A stretch of DNA of 64,000 nt from an uncultured Holophagaceae bacterium. GTDB taxonomy: Bacteria; Acidobacteriota; Holophagae; Holophagales; Holophagaceae. Location of the stretch: contig CAIOFF010000060.1 in assembly GCA_903857495.1 (NCBI GenBank), positions 1-64,000 on the forward strand, given 5' to 3'. Positions within the stretch are counted from its first letter, which is position 1. Each line of letters opens with the position of its first letter. Position numbers and translations under genes: made by a program. Below the pieces are notes generated by a model that was not told where the DNA came from, made no database searches, and saw only the letters and a list, made by a program, of their open reading frames with translations. Below, piece by piece: positions 8,990-17,304 of the stretch.

Positions 8990-10225
8990 TTAGGTGTCAG
9001 CCTCGCGTTCAGAGGCCCGAAAGCTTCGATAGAGTAGCAGGTCGTAAAGAATCTTCAGGCCACCCGCGAGTATGAAGAGAGCGCCCGAGAGGGCGGGAAC
9101 CGCCAGCAGGGGGCCGGCCAACATGGGGGAGATGGCCGCGCCAGTGGTGCGGGCGATGCCGGTCACCCCGGCGGCGGCGGAGCGCTCGTTCGGCGCCACC
9201 ACGGCCATGGTGTAGGCCTGGCGGGTGGGCACGTCCATCTGGGAGATGCTGAAGCGCAGCAGCAGCATGGCGATGGCCAGGGGCAGGTTGGGCATCAGGG
9301 GCACCAGGATCAGCAGCACATTCGACGGGATGTGGGTGTAGACCATGGTGCGGAGCAGGCCGATCCGCTTGGCCAGTTGCACGGCGTAGAGAGCCGACAG
9401 TCCTGCCAGGATGTTGGCGGCGAAGAAGATCGACCCCAGCGCCCCCGGCGCCACGCCGTAGCGCTGCTGGAACCAGTAGGCCACCAGGCTCTGGATGACG
9501 AACCCCCCGGCAAACGCGTCCAGCGAGAACAGCGCCGACAGCTTGAACACCACCCCCCTGGAGGCATGGAGCCCCAGCCGACCCGCCGTGGCGGCCACCG
9601 GCGGCGCCTCCACGGCCCGGGACAGGCGCAGGAAGAGGGCCGCCAGGAGCAGCCCCACGGCCGCGTAGGCGATGACCAGGACCCGGTAGCTGGCCGCGGG
9701 GGCAACACCCGCACCCTGCAGCAGCTGGGCCGTCCAGCCCCCGGCCAGGGCGCCACCGGCGGTGGCGAAGGCGCCGGTCAGGTGATACCAGGCGAAGACG
9801 CCGGTGCGGCGGGCCTCCGGCAGCACCTGGGAGAGGGCCGCCTGCTCGATGGCCAGGAAGGGGCCCACCTCGTTGCCCGAGGGGCTGATCACCCCGAAGG
9901 TGGCGGCCAGCACCAGCACCGTGAAGTCCCCGCTGAGGGCGAAGGGCACCCCGGCCGCGACCATCAGGCCCGCCCCCAGGAGGAGCGTCCGCTTGCGGCC
10001 GATGCGGTCCGCGTGGAGCGTGATGGCCAGCGAGATCAGGGTGTCGCCCACCAGCGTCAGGGTCAGCAGCAGCCCGATGCGCCCCTCGCTGAAGCCGAGC
10101 GCCGCGAGGTAGAGCACCAGCACCACGGAGAGGAAGCCGTAGGAGAACATCCGCGCCGCCCGGGTCACGAAGAGCAGGCGGCCGTCGGCGCCGAGGGACC
10201 GGAGGTGGGCTACCAGCGCCGTCAC
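8990..10225 (-). CDS. Major facilitator superfamily transporter
   Basis: A 411-aa protein with about 12 hydrophobic segments in two halves. A loop-2 GxxADRIGRKR-like motif (HADRIGRKRTLLLG, about 73-86) is diagnostic for MFS. The likely GTG start overlaps the stop of a 34-aa upstream ORF. The gene precedes the BMP binding protein and the deaminase in the same orientation with a 49-base gap, so it may export or import purines or related products, but the substrate cannot be read from sequence. Confidence 0.85.
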   Translation of the reverse strand: MTALVAHLRSLGADGRLLFVTRAARMFSYGFLSVVLVLYLAALGFSEGRIGLLLTLTLVGDTLISLAITLHADRIGRKRTLLLGAGLMVAAGVPFALSGDFTVLVLAATFGVISPSGNEVGPFLAIEQAALSQVLPEARRTGVFAWYHLTGAFATAGGALAGGWTAQLLQGAGVAPAASYRVLVIAYAAVGLLLAALFLRLSRAVEAPPVAATAGRLGLHASRGVVFKLSALFSLDAFAGGFVIQSLVAYWFQQRYGVAPGALGSIFFAANILAGLSALYAVQLAKRIGLLRTMVYTHIPSNVLLILVPLMPNLPLAIAMLLLRFSISQMDVPTRQAYTMAVVAPNERSAAAGVTGIARTTGAAISPMLAGPLLAVPALSGALFILAGGLKILYDLLLYRSFRASEREADT

Positions 10226-10326
10226 AGGTGCAGCTCTGCCCAGGCGACCCAGCCGAAGCGGAGCGGCGTTACCGGCGAGATCCCTGGCTGTTCCAGGACC
10301 ACCATGGAGAGGGGCAAGGCTCGCAT
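10222..10326 (-). CDS. Possible 34-aa ORF coupled to the MFS gene
   Basis: The ORF starts at an ATG (10326) behind a G-rich stretch and ends in a TGA that overlaps the MFS GTG as GTGA. The product (MRALPLSM... to ...AELHL) has no recognisable domain. The overlap suggests a leader peptide or coupled translation, but an ORF this short in GC-rich DNA could be chance. Confidence 0.3.
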   Translation of the reverse strand: MRALPLSMVVLEQPGISPVTPLRFGWVAWAELHL

Positions 10327-10404
10327 GCCCCCAGGGTAGCCGCTCCTGCTCGGCAAGGCAGAACGCCGTGGGCGGCGACCAGCGATTACTGGGATACTCA
10401 CACC

Positions 10405-10956
10405 ATGCCGTTCCTCTCCCGCCCCGCCTCCCGCTGGACCGCCCTCACCCTGCTCTGGGCGCTGGTGGGAACAGTGCTGTGGCTGACGGCGGTGCAGGGC
10501 TTCCTGGTGGCCCTGAACCCCTTCTGCCACCTGAAGCGGCCGGGCATCGCCCACCTGACCGTGGTGACCGTGGACCCCAACCCCGACAGCCAGCTCACGG
10601 ACTACGTGACCGTGAAGGAGGGCGACGACGACCGGACACTCAGCCTGCCCAAGGCCGAGGCCAGGAGCCTGCGCGCCGAGGACGAGGTCTGGATCCTCGA
10701 CACCTGGTACAGCGACGGCCTGCGGCCCACGGAGTTCCGCCTGACCCCCCTGCGCGTGCTGCTGGAATACCCCGCCCTGCTGCTGCTGCCCGCGGCCTTC
10801 GGGCTCTGGCGGGTGCGCCGAGCCCGGGTGGCGGCCGAGGCCGAACCCCCGCCGCCCATCCGCCGCACCTTCACCGACGACTTCCACCTCCGGGCCCAGC
10901 GCTTCGCCAAGCCGGAGGAAGAACTGCCGAAACCACCCCCGCCCACGAACGGATAG
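10405..10956 (+). CDS. Membrane protein of unknown function, two TM segments
   Basis: A 183-aa protein from the ATG at 10405; the reading frame stays open upstream but without a good start. One TM segment lies at about residues 12-34, then a soluble loop of about 80 residues with charged strands, a second TM at about 117-135, and a Pro/Arg-rich cytoplasmic tail ending in a Lys-Pro-Pro stretch. No family is recognised. It is followed after 3 bases by the DUF2164 gene, so these small genes probably form one operon. Confidence 0.65.
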   Translation: MPFLSRPASRWTALTLLWALVGTVLWLTAVQGFLVALNPFCHLKRPGIAHLTVVTVDPNPDSQLTDYVTVKEGDDDRTLSLPKAEARSLRAEDEVWILDTWYSDGLRPTEFRLTPLRVLLEYPALLLLPAAFGLWRVRRARVAAEAEPPPPIRRTFTDDFHLRAQRFAKPEEELPKPPPPTNG

Positions 10957-10959
10957 GCC

Positions 10960-11244
10960 ATGGACATCAAGCTCTCCCCCGACACCGAGAAGCAGCTGCG
11001 CGGCGCCATCCAGCGCTTCGTGGCGGAGGAATACGGCGAGAGTGTGGGCGAGCTGGGCGCGGGCACTTTTCTCACCTTCTGCCTCAAGGAGGTGGGCCCG
11101 GCCATCTACAACCAGGCCATCGCGGATGCCCAGGCCTGCCTGCAGGAGCGGGTGACCGACCTGGAGAACATCTGCTTCGTGGAGCAGACGGGCTACTGGG
11201 ACAAGAAGAAGGGCGTCTCCCGCAAGCCGGACTTCCGGCGCTGA
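10960..11244 (+). CDS. DUF2164 family protein
   Basis: A 94-aa soluble protein with the DUF2164 layout: an N-terminal amphipathic helix beginning IKLSPDTEKQL, an RFVAEEYGESVGELGA segment, and a conserved FCLKEVGPAIYNQAI helix followed by LQERVTDLE. The Lys/Arg-rich tail is common in the family. The function is not known. It is tightly spaced between a membrane protein of unknown function and a tautomerase-like gene. Confidence 0.85.
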   Translation: MDIKLSPDTEKQLRGAIQRFVAEEYGESVGELGAGTFLTFCLKEVGPAIYNQAIADAQACLQERVTDLENICFVEQTGYWDKKKGVSRKPDFRR

Positions 11245-11251
11245 GGTCCCC

Positions 11252-11617
11252 ATGCCCCACTGCCTCCTCGAGCACTCCAGCAACCTCCTCGACACGCCGG
11301 ACTGGACCGGCCTGCTGAGGGCGGTCAACCGCACCCTCACGGCCACCGGCCTCTTCACCGAGGCCGACATCAAGAGCCGCGTAACCCGGCACGAGACCTT
11401 CGTCATTGGCGACGGATCGCCAGACCAGGCCTTCGTCACCCTGGACGCGCAGATCATGAGCGGCCGCACCGACGAGGTGAAGGCCCAGCTCAGCGAGGCC
11501 CTGCTCGCCACCCTGGCGGCCTTCTTCCCGCGCACCCGCGCCGGGATGCGGTTCAGCCTCACCGTCCAGATCAGCGAGCTCCACCGGCCCAGCTACCGCC
11601 GGCAGACCTCCCCCTAG
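11252..11617 (+). CDS. 5-carboxymethyl-2-hydroxymuconate delta-isomerase-like protein
   Basis: A 121-aa tautomerase-superfamily protein. It starts MPHCLLEHSSNL, so Pro2 becomes the catalytic N-terminal proline after Met removal, as in CHMI. FVTLDAQIMSGRTDEVKAQLSEAL matches the second beta-strand/helix of the family. In homoprotocatechuate degradation the enzyme isomerises 5-carboxymethyl-2-hydroxymuconate. No other genes of that pathway are nearby, so the native substrate may be a different keto acid. Seven bases separate it from the DUF2164 gene. Confidence 0.85.
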   Translation: MPHCLLEHSSNLLDTPDWTGLLRAVNRTLTATGLFTEADIKSRVTRHETFVIGDGSPDQAFVTLDAQIMSGRTDEVKAQLSEALLATLAAFFPRTRAGMRFSLTVQISELHRPSYRRQTSP

Positions 11618-11629
11618 CCCGGAGTCCCC

Positions 11630-11842
11630 ATGGTCGATGTCATCACCCCCCGCCAGCTGGCCCTCCTCGCCCTCGTGGCGAAGCACCCGGGCCTGGACCG
11701 GGAGAAGCTGCTGACAGTGGGCGGCGCCACCGCAGCCGCGGACCTGGCCTACCTGGAGCAGCACGACCTCCTGCGCGAACGGGAGGTTGGCCACTACCGG
11801 GTGTCGCACTTCGGCGAGCGCGCCCTCAAGCGGGGGCTCTGA
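11630..11842 (+). CDS. Small winged-helix-like protein
   Basis: A 70-aa protein. Residues about 6-60 read as a winged helix: LALLALVAKHPGLDREKLL, then a turn and a DLAYLEQHDLLRER helix, then a VGHYRVSHFGERAL wing. It resembles the DNA-binding cores of MarR- or ArsR-like proteins, but has no effector domain. It is the last gene of the run of small plus-strand genes. A regulator is the simplest reading, with an unknown target. Confidence 0.6.
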   Translation: MVDVITPRQLALLALVAKHPGLDREKLLTVGGATAAADLAYLEQHDLLREREVGHYRVSHFGERALKRGL

Positions 11843-11919
11843 TGCCTGCGACAGGACGCCGCACCCATCGGTGATGCCGGTCGCTTGCGCCCGTGGCGGC
11901 GCTCAGAGGACCATGGGCC

Positions 11920-12678
11920 ATGCTTGAAACCTGGTTGAGCCAACCCCACGCAGCGCCCTGGCTGCTCGTGATGGGGATCGCAGGTCTGCTCGGCTCCCTG
12001 GGCCACTGCGCGGGCATGTGCGGCCCCATCGTGGCGGCCTTCGGCTTGTCCCAGTCCCGGCAGGCCGGCCCCGCCTGGACGAGGCACCTGCGGTTCCAGC
12101 TCGGCCGGGTGACCACCTACGCCATCCTTGGCGGCCTCATCGGCTTCCTGGGGGGCTTCGCGCGGCTGCAGACCGTGCAGGACATGCACGCCTGCTGCAA
12201 GCCCGAGGGGGCGGCGCTCATCGCGGCCCAGGCCTGGCCCTGGCAGCTGTGGGTGAAGCTGGGCATCGGCCTGCTGATGCTGCTCATGGGCCTGGTGATG
12301 CTGCTGGGCCGGCGGGCCGACACCCTCATGGAGTTCCGCCTGCCGGCGCCCCTGCAGCGGCTGCTGGGCCGGGGCCTGGCCCTGGGCAGCCTGCCCTACG
12401 CCCTGGGCATGCTCTGGGGGCTGCTGCCCTGCGGGCTGGTCTACATGATGCTGCTGCGCACCCTGGACGGCGGCGACTGGAAGCTGGGCGCGGCGGGCAT
12501 GGCCGCCTTCGGCCTGGGCAATGCCCCTCTGCTCCTGGGCGTGGGGCTGGCCAGCACCCGCCTCAGCCAGGCCTGGAAGGCCCGCCTGCTGCGCCTGGGC
12601 GGCCTCCTGGTGGCCCTGATGGGCGCCTACATTCTCTGGCAGGCCGTGACGCTCCTGCGGCTCCAGGCGCAGGGTTAG
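11920..12678 (+). CDS. Sulfite exporter TauE/SafE (UreH-like) family membrane protein
   Basis: A 252-aa membrane protein with about six TM segments. The conserved GSLGHCAGMCGP motif, with paired cysteines and His (about residues 22-33), marks the UreH/CcdA-like metal-transport branch of this family. A second GLLPCGLVYMML motif lies near 165-177. The ATG at 11920 follows an AGAGGA site; a GTG nine codons upstream is an alternative. Members of this branch often sit beside cbb3 oxidase genes and are thought to move copper or reductant. The convergent CcoI gene 0.7 kb away fits this. Confidence 0.85.
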   Translation: MLETWLSQPHAAPWLLVMGIAGLLGSLGHCAGMCGPIVAAFGLSQSRQAGPAWTRHLRFQLGRVTTYAILGGLIGFLGGFARLQTVQDMHACCKPEGAALIAAQAWPWQLWVKLGIGLLMLLMGLVMLLGRRADTLMEFRLPAPLQRLLGRGLALGSLPYALGMLWGLLPCGLVYMMLLRTLDGGDWKLGAAGMAAFGLGNAPLLLGVGLASTRLSQAWKARLLRLGGLLVALMGAYILWQAVTLLRLQAQG

Positions 12679-12767
12679 CCTTTGGCCGGTGGACGGCGAC
12701 CGCTGGCCGATCTGCACGCAAACCTCCTGAGCTGGCTCCGTAGCCTGGGCACACCTCAGGAGGTTTC

Positions 12768-13403
12768 ATGCCCGCCATCGCTGCTCCCCTCACCGGCTAC
12801 TTCGCCATCCTGGCCTCGCCCCGGGCCTACGCCACCCTCGGCTACCTGTTCCTGTCCATGGCGACGGGCATCTTCGCCTTCACCTTCGCGGTGACGGGGC
12901 TGTCTCTGAGCCTGGGTCTGGCGGTGCTGATCGTGGGCATCCCCTTCACCCTGGGCTTCCTGGCCCTCACCCGCGTGCTGGCCGTGGCCGAGGCGAATCT
13001 CCTGCGGGTCCTCGTCGATCCCCTGGCCCCGGCGGCCGCCCCCCTGCTGCCCGAGGGCACGGGCTGGTCCGCCCGCATCCGGAGCCTCGTGACGGACCGG
13101 CGCACCTGGTCCAGCCTCGCCTACTTCCTGCTGCTGCTGCCCCTGGGCATCGCCTATGCCAACGTGCTGGCCGCGCTGCTGATCGTGGCCCTCGGCCTGC
13201 TGGCAGCCCCGCTGGTGGCGCTGTTCGCGGCACCGGGCACCGTGTCCGTGGAGGGTCTCCAGCTGATGGTCAACCACCCCTTCGTCATCCTGTCCCTCTG
13301 CGGCCTGGCAGGCGCCTTCCTGGTGCCACTCATCCTCCACCTTGGGATGCGCCTGGGGCGCTTCCAGAGCTGGGTGGCGAAGCACCTGCTGGTCAGGGAA
13401 TAG
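12768..13403 (+). CDS. Membrane protein with sensor-domain-like fold
   Basis: A 211-aa membrane protein with four hydrophobic segments (about 18-45, 48-68, 108-150 and 165-185). The layout, with an N-terminal helical hairpin, a middle soluble loop and a VGIPFTLGFLALTR motif, resembles the sensor domain found at the N-terminus of some histidine kinases. Here no kinase follows. It has a good GGAGG site before the ATG and ends base-to-base with the convergent CcoI gene. The function is unknown. Confidence 0.7.
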   Translation: MPAIAAPLTGYFAILASPRAYATLGYLFLSMATGIFAFTFAVTGLSLSLGLAVLIVGIPFTLGFLALTRVLAVAEANLLRVLVDPLAPAAAPLLPEGTGWSARIRSLVTDRRTWSSLAYFLLLLPLGIAYANVLAALLIVALGLLAAPLVALFAAPGTVSVEGLQLMVNHPFVILSLCGLAGAFLVPLILHLGMRLGRFQSWVAKHLLVRE

Positions 13404-15806
13404 CTAGGCCCGGTCCCGCCCCAGCCGCATGGAGTTGCCGATGACGGAGAGGCTGGAGAGCACCATGGCCCCGGCGGCAAGGATGGGGTTCAGCACGCCG
13501 GTCATGGCCAGGGAGATGCCCAGGGTGTTGTAGAAGAAGGCCCAGAAGAGGTTCTGCTTGAGCACCCGAAGGGTGAGGGTGGCCAGCCGGAACACGCCGC
13601 TGATGCGCGTCAGGGAGTCCCGCATGAGCACCACGGGCGCCGCGTGGGTGGCCAGGTCCGCGCCCGAGCCCATGGCGATGCCCAGGTCCGCCGCGGCGAG
13701 GGCCGGGGCATCGTTCACGCCATCGCCCACCATGGCCACCACCTTGCCCTCGGCCTGGAAGCCGCGCACGGCCTCGGCCTTCTCGGTGGGGGACACGCCA
13801 CCCACCCAGGCGTCCACGCCCACGGCCCGGGCGATGCGCTCGGTGGTGGCGGGGGCATCCCCGGAGAGCAGAACCGTCCGGATGCCCCGGGCGCGCAGCT
13901 CGGTGATGACGGCGGCGGCCTCGTCGCGGGGGCGGTCCCCGAAGGCCATGGCCCCGGCGGAGACCCCATCGACCGCGGCGAAGGCCACGGTGAGTCCCTC
14001 GGCTTCCCAGCCTTTGGCCTGGGCGGCCAGAGAGGCCGGCAGGAGAACGCCGGCCTCGGCCAGGAGGGTCCGATTCCCCACCACCACCTTTCGCCCCGCC
14101 ACGGTGCCCTGGAGGCCCCGCCCGGCACGCACCTCGATGTCGGTGGCATCCAGCCGCCCCAGGCCCTGCCCTTCCGCGTGCCGCACCAGGGCGTGGGCCA
14201 GGGGATGCTCCGAGTAGGACTCCAGGCCTGCCACCAGGTCCAGGTGCTCCAGGGCCGCGTGCCGCACGCGGAACACGCCCTCGGTGAGGGTCCCGGTCTT
14301 GTCCAGGATCAGCAGGTCCACCCGGCGGAAGGTCTCCAGCACCCGCACGTCGCGGATGATGATGCCCTGGCGGGAAGCCGCGCCGATGGCCGCGGTGGTG
14401 GCCAGGGGCGTGGCGATGCCCAGGGCGCAGGGGCAGGCGATGACCAGCACGGCGATGCCGCGCAGCAGGGCCTCCGTGGCCGAAAGATTGCGGAGCAGGC
14501 AGACCGCCACTGTGAGGGCCGCCAGCCCAAGCACCACCGGGATGAAGACCCGGGAGACCCGGTCCACGGTGCGCTCCAGGGGACTCTTGCTGGCCAGGGC
14601 CCCCTGCACCGACTTCACGATCTGGGCCAGGGTGGAGTCCTCACCACAGCGCGTGACGCGGATGGCCAGCACCCCCGTGGTGTTGAGGCTGCCGCAGATG
14701 ACCTCGCCGCCCACAGCCTTGGGCCGGGGATCGGACTCGCCCGTGACCACGGACTCGTCCACGGCGGAGGCTCCCTCCACCACGACCCCATCGGCCGGGA
14801 TGCGCTCGCCGGGCTTGACCAGCAGCACCGTGCCCGGTTCCAGAGCCTCGATGGCCACGAAGTGATCCTGGCCCTCCAGGCGGAGGCGCGCCTTGCGGGG
14901 CAGGAGGCGGTGCAGCATCGCGATGGCGCGGGCGCTGCGGTCCTTGGCGCCTCGCTCCAGGGCCTTGCCCGTGAGCACCAGGGTGACGATGGCGCAGGCG
15001 GTGTCGAAGTAGAAGTGGCGCCCGCCCAGGAAGGCCTGGGCGCTGCTGTAGAGGAACGCCGCCAGCACCCCCGTGGAGATCAGCGCCTCCATGCGGAGAT
15101 GCCCGGTCTTGAGGCCGAACCAGGCGATGCGGTGGATGGGCCAGGCCGAGTAGAGCACCGCCGGCAGCGCCAGGGCCATGAGGATGAAGGGTACCCCACG
15201 CTGCGCCCAGCCCGCGATGCCCTCCCAGTAGCTGGCGTAGATGACGAGGCTGAACAGCATCACGTTCATCCACATGGCCCCGGCGATGCCCAGGCGCAGC
15301 ACCATGTCCTGCCACTCGCGGCGGTCGCCCTCCTGCTCGGACCCGAACTCGGCGGCGCGGTAGCCCAGAGCCTTCACGCGCGCCGGAACGGTGCCCGGTG
15401 GCACCAGCTGGGGACAGTAGGTGACCTTGAGTAGGTCCGAGGTGAACAGCACCTCTGCGGACACGATGCCCGCCTCCTGGCGTAGGCCGTGCTCGACCAC
15501 CCAGCCGCAGGCCGCGCACCACATGCCAGACAGCTGATACAGCACCTCCCGGGTCTCGGCGCCCTCGGGCACCGCCGGGGCGAGGGTCTCGGTCTGCCCC
15601 AGCAGGCCCAGGCGCAGGCTCTCCTGGAAGAGGCTGGTCTCCCGCGGATCCTGACCCGTGTCGATGGCGCCGCTCTCCAGGAGGATGGCGTAGACGTTCA
15701 GGCAGCCGGTGCAGCAGAAGCGCTTGGGGACGTCCCGGAAGCTCTGAAGCTGGGGGCTCTTCGTGGCGGCGGCGCCGCACAGATCGCAGGCCCCCCCGGT
15801 ACTCAT
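13404..15806 (-). CDS. ccoI: Copper-translocating P1B-type ATPase CcoI (FixI)
   Basis: An 800-aa ATPase. The N-terminus has a CxxC pair at 7-10 and a FCCTGC motif at about 30-35, as in FixI/CcoI. An HMA-like domain has GMWCAAC (Cys96, Cys99). The membrane CPC motif is at 457-459, the phosphorylation motif DKTGT at 501-505, and a GDGVND motif lies near the end. The family exports copper for assembly of cbb3 oxidase. Its ATG overlaps the stop of the 53-aa membrane peptide gene, and it is the last gene of the respiratory operon. Confidence 0.93.
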   Translation of the reverse strand: MSTGGACDLCGAAATKSPQLQSFRDVPKRFCCTGCLNVYAILLESGAIDTGQDPRETSLFQESLRLGLLGQTETLAPAVPEGAETREVLYQLSGMWCAACGWVVEHGLRQEAGIVSAEVLFTSDLLKVTYCPQLVPPGTVPARVKALGYRAAEFGSEQEGDRREWQDMVLRLGIAGAMWMNVMLFSLVIYASYWEGIAGWAQRGVPFILMALALPAVLYSAWPIHRIAWFGLKTGHLRMEALISTGVLAAFLYSSAQAFLGGRHFYFDTACAIVTLVLTGKALERGAKDRSARAIAMLHRLLPRKARLRLEGQDHFVAIEALEPGTVLLVKPGERIPADGVVVEGASAVDESVVTGESDPRPKAVGGEVICGSLNTTGVLAIRVTRCGEDSTLAQIVKSVQGALASKSPLERTVDRVSRVFIPVVLGLAALTVAVCLLRNLSATEALLRGIAVLVIACPCALGIATPLATTAAIGAASRQGIIIRDVRVLETFRRVDLLILDKTGTLTEGVFRVRHAALEHLDLVAGLESYSEHPLAHALVRHAEGQGLGRLDATDIEVRAGRGLQGTVAGRKVVVGNRTLLAEAGVLLPASLAAQAKGWEAEGLTVAFAAVDGVSAGAMAFGDRPRDEAAAVITELRARGIRTVLLSGDAPATTERIARAVGVDAWVGGVSPTEKAEAVRGFQAEGKVVAMVGDGVNDAPALAAADLGIAMGSGADLATHAAPVVLMRDSLTRISGVFRLATLTLRVLKQNLFWAFFYNTLGISLAMTGVLNPILAAGAMVLSSLSVIGNSMRLGRDRA

Positions 15807-15964
15807 GAGTGCTGGGTCTGGGGAACCCGTCCATGCTCGTCGAGCATCACGGGGTTCGCTTTCTTGGCGTAGTGGTAGGCCACCACGAGGATGGTGATGA
15901 AGAGGACGCCGATGACGCCGAACATCGTCAGGTAGGCTCCCCCGCCGCGCTTGGTCTCACTCAT
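15803..15964 (-). CDS. 53-aa single-TM peptide in the cbb3 operon
   Basis: A short ORF from the ATG at 15964 to a TGA overlapping the ccoI ATG as ATGA. The product has a charged start (MSETKRGGG), one TM helix at about residues 11-31 and a C-terminal tail of about 20 residues (AKKANPVM, then to TQHS). It lies 5 bases after ccoG, exactly where cbb3 clusters of other bacteria carry CcoH/FixH, but it lacks the FixH domain. A small assembly or accessory subunit is inferred from position. Confidence 0.7.
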   Translation of the reverse strand: MSETKRGGGAYLTMFGVIGVLFITILVVAYHYAKKANPVMLDEHGRVPQTQHS

Positions 15965-15969
15965 GGTGG

Positions 15970-17304
15970 TTACCTCTTCAGGGGCATGATGAACGTCATT
16001 TCCTCGGCGTCGGCGGAACGGGCTCCATCGGCTTTGGCCAGGATCCGGATGTGGTGCACATCCTGTCCATCCTGCACGAAGGGCGCGCGGAGTTCCACCG
16101 TCCGCTCGAAGGTCTCGCCGGGCTGGAGGACCACGGGGTTCCCGGGCAGGGCCAGCTCGGCCCCGGCCAGTCCTTCGACCGTGAGCTGCACCTGCGAGAT
16201 GCGCCCGGTCCGGTTGGCCAGCTTCAGGCGGATCAGGTTCGCAATGCGACCATCTGGCAGCACCTTGAACATCACGGAACGGTCTGGGTTGATCTCCACC
16301 AGCACGGGCCGCCGCAGCGAGAGGGCCAGGGCCAGACCCCCGAGGTAGAAGGCCAGGATGACGAGGATGGCCACCCGCTTCGCGTCCCGGAAGCCCCAGC
16401 GCATGTACCAGGCCTCACGCGCGGCAGTCTTGGGCCGCTCACCCCAGGTGTAGTGGATCAGGCCGGGCTTGCCGACCTTGCGCAGGATGTCCTCGCAGGC
16501 GTCGATGCAGTCGCCGCAGTGGACGCACTCGATCTGGAAGGGTGAGTCCCGGATGTCGATCTCCATCTCGCAGACCCGGACGCACTTCTTGCAGTCGATG
16601 CAGTCCCGGGCCTCGTCCTTGCCGTCCTGGTAGCTCACCAACAGGGTGTGCTGGTCCTGGAGCATCCCCTGGATGTAGCCGTAGGGGCAGACCGAAGTGC
16701 AGAACTTCTGGCGGACCAGCGTGAGATCCAGGAAGGTCAGGATCGTCACCGTGGCGCCGGTGATGCCGCCCACGGTGATCAGGTCCAGGTGCACCAGGCG
16801 GCCCAGCAGGTCACGGGGCTCCAGGAAGTAGGAGGTGAAGACGAAGGCCAGGAACACCGAGGCCACCGCAAGGAGGCCGTAGAACGCCGCGTTCGCGGCC
16901 AGCTTTCGAGTGCCGGGGCTGGCAGTTTTCAGCCGCTGCTGGGCCTGGGTCTTCGCCCAGCGCTCCAGGGACTGGCTCCACTCGCTGAAGATCATCTGCG
17001 GACAGGCGTAGCTGCAGTAGATGCGGCCGTGGATGATGGCCGAGGCCGCGATGATGAACATCAGCAGCATCAGGGCGAAGAAGATGATCGAGAACTCGCT
17101 GATCCAGAGCTCGAAGCCGGCGAAATAGAAGCGCTGCCGTGGGATGTCGAAGCGCATCAGGTTCAGGAACGGCGCGGCCACGAAGGCCAGGAAGAAGCCC
17201 AGGTGGAACCGCTTCCGGATCCGGCGGTAGTTGGTCTCCGCGGGTGGGAGGGGCGGCAGTCGCTCGACCTTGGGTTTGGGGGCGGCTTCTGCCTGAATGC
17301 TCAT
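15970..17304 (-). CDS. ccoG: cbb3 oxidase accessory protein CcoG (FixG)
   Basis: A 444-aa membrane Fe-S protein. TM helices lie around 34-50, 71-92, 137-160, 170-190 and 318-340. Cytoplasmic motifs IYCSYACPQ (Cys97, Cys101) and FCTSVCPYG (Cys202, Cys206) are followed by two 4Fe-4S clusters: Cys235/238/241/245 and Cys260/263/266/270. The C-terminal 100 residues form the FixG immunoglobulin-like domain. CcoG acts in copper/redox handling during cbb3 assembly. It starts one base before the end of the GltD-like gene and precedes the small TM peptide and ccoI, matching the usual ccoGHIS order. Confidence 0.95.
   Translation of the reverse strand: MSIQAEAAPKPKVERLPPLPPAETNYRRIRKRFHLGFFLAFVAAPFLNLMRFDIPRQRFYFAGFELWISEFSIIFFALMLLMFIIAASAIIHGRIYCSYACPQMIFSEWSQSLERWAKTQAQQRLKTASPGTRKLAANAAFYGLLAVASVFLAFVFTSYFLEPRDLLGRLVHLDLITVGGITGATVTILTFLDLTLVRQKFCTSVCPYGYIQGMLQDQHTLLVSYQDGKDEARDCIDCKKCVRVCEMEIDIRDSPFQIECVHCGDCIDACEDILRKVGKPGLIHYTWGERPKTAAREAWYMRWGFRDAKRVAILVILAFYLGGLALALSLRRPVLVEINPDRSVMFKVLPDGRIANLIRLKLANRTGRISQVQLTVEGLAGAELALPGNPVVLQPGETFERTVELRAPFVQDGQDVHHIRILAKADGARSADAEEMTFIMPLKR

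Noticed and set aside
13644..15434. 596-aa plus-strand ORF opposite ccoI
   Set aside because: GC-rich antisense reading frame rich in Gly/His/Gln, with no domain; it lies fully inside ccoI.
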